From the NCBI GenBank assembly GCA_029268165.1, contig JAJUGM010000022.1, forward strand, positions 1 through 16,495: 16,495 nt of DNA. The letters are read 5' to 3'. Source of the stretch: Bacteroidota bacterium. Lineage in GTDB: Bacteria > Bacteroidota > Bacteroidia > Bacteroidales > UBA10428. Under the pieces are notes generated by a model. That model worked only from the letters and a program-made list of their open reading frames with translations. It had not been told where the DNA came from and did no database searches. The position numbers and the translations under genes were made by a program. Numbering within the stretch: position 1 is the first letter of the stretch; every line of letters begins with the position of its first letter. Of this stretch, positions 15,739 through 16,495 are shown in pieces.

Positions 15739-16495
15739 ATGAGTTCAATCAATATAAAGATATTAATTCAGGCCATGGCTTTCATACCTGCATTAATTTC
15801 ACTGCATTCGTGTATCAAGCCGGTTGACGACTTTGAGGTAAAAAAGAAAGACCCGAAAATTGTAATGAATGCCATACTAAACCCCGACAGTATGCTGCAG
15901 GTGCATTTAAGCCGTTCAATTGGAACACTTGATAAAGAAGAGATTACATGGATAACTGATGCAAATGTTGCCGTTTATGAAGGAGATATGTTGGTAACCA
16001 CACTCGACAGCTTTAAAAACGGTTATTACTTTAACAGCGGATTCAGACCATCTGAAAATAAGGAATACAGAATTACTGCCATGGCAGACGGTTTTGAACC
16101 GGTTACCTCAACGATAAAAACCATGCAAAAAGTTAATATTGAAAAAGTTGATACAGTAAAACGGCTAATCAGGGACGAGTGGAGCGACGAATATTATGCC
16201 TATGAAGTGGGCATAAACTTTAACGATCCCGCTAATGATAATAACTATTATATTGTTGAAATCAAAAAAAATATGTATAGTTACGAATATTACTACCCTG
16301 AAAATGCAGGCCCTGTGATAGATACAGTCATATCCAAAGGTCCTTTATATCTTATGACAAAAGACAATCAGGTTGAAATGGTTATGAATGGGCACTATGT
16401 ATCACAGGTATCAAATAGCAGTATGGAAGTTTATAAGTACGGGACCGGTTTCATTTTTACAGACAAACTTTTTAATGGTGAAAATTATTCAATAA
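15739..16495 (+). CDS. DUF4249-like lipoprotein, partial
   Basis: 252 complete codons from the ATG at 15739 remain open to the right edge, so the C-terminus is missing. A lipoprotein signal is clear: hydrophobic helix, then SLHSC with lipid-modified Cys25. The mature start, IVMNAILNPDSMLQVHLSRSIG (split over residues 41-62), followed by a segment giving ITDANVAVYEG and a YYFNSGFRPSENKEYRITA strand, is the pattern of DUF4249 proteins: a beta-sandwich that follows small TonB-dependent receptors in Bacteroidota. Its position 30 bases after the receptor supports this. It is probably a surface-exposed or inner-leaflet lipoprotein partner of the receptor, with no biochemical function established. 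The TAA at the very end is out of frame. Confidence 0.85.
   Translation, partial: MSSINIKILIQAMAFIPALISLHSCIKPVDDFEVKKKDPKIVMNAILNPDSMLQVHLSRSIGTLDKEEITWITDANVAVYEGDMLVTTLDSFKNGYYFNSGFRPSENKEYRITAMADGFEPVTSTIKTMQKVNIEKVDTVKRLIRDEWSDEYYAYEVGINFNDPANDNNYYIVEIKKNMYSYEYYYPENAGPVIDTVISKGPLYLMTKDNQVEMVMNGHYVSQVSNSSMEVYKYGTGFIFTDKLFNGENYSI

Overview
The window looks like chromosomal DNA of a Bacteroidota member, probably Bacteroidales-like and possibly uncultured. The evidence is a TonB-dependent receptor with an N-terminal carboxypeptidase-regulatory-like domain followed by a DUF4249-type lipoprotein, candidate Bacteroidota promoters of the TAnnTTTG type before several genes, weak or absent Shine-Dalgarno sequences at most starts, exported proteins whose mature ends begin with Gln, and AT-rich spacers. 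No tRNA, rRNA, CRISPR array, insertion sequence or prophage gene was seen.

Left part (1-3088): a minus-strand cluster of three small exported, probably outer-membrane beta-barrel proteins (gaps of 10 and 11 bases, the last one cut by the window edge) diverges from a plus-strand pair encoding an ECF-like sigma factor and its membrane-bound zinc-finger anti-sigma factor. The sigma factor is unusual: its first ~100 residues look like a diverged copy of its own region-2 segment. The 138-base divergent spacer holds an outward-facing pair of TGTAAC motifs, which could be shared promoter elements through which the sigma factor controls itself and the barrel genes. This is the most interesting part of the window.

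Middle part (3089-8830): after a spacer with a heptamer tandem repeat come ppdK (pyruvate, phosphate dikinase) with a clear intrinsic terminator, then plsY (acyl-phosphate:glycerol-3-phosphate acyltransferase). Converging on plsY from the minus strand are ddl (D-Ala-D-Ala ligase) and cdaA (diadenylate cyclase). cdaA appears to have its own promoter in the ddl-cdaA gap. These are housekeeping genes for central carbon metabolism, phospholipid synthesis, peptidoglycan precursors and c-di-AMP signalling.

Right part (8831-16495): a cytosolic GH94 disaccharide phosphorylase, a secreted S8 (subtilisin-like) peptidase, a TonB-dependent receptor and a DUF4249-like lipoprotein (cut by the right edge) all run on the plus strand. 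The receptor and lipoprotein are 30 bases apart and form the usual receptor/lipoprotein pair. The peptidase and phosphorylase have larger gaps and may be independent units.

Every gap between genes is under 300 bases.
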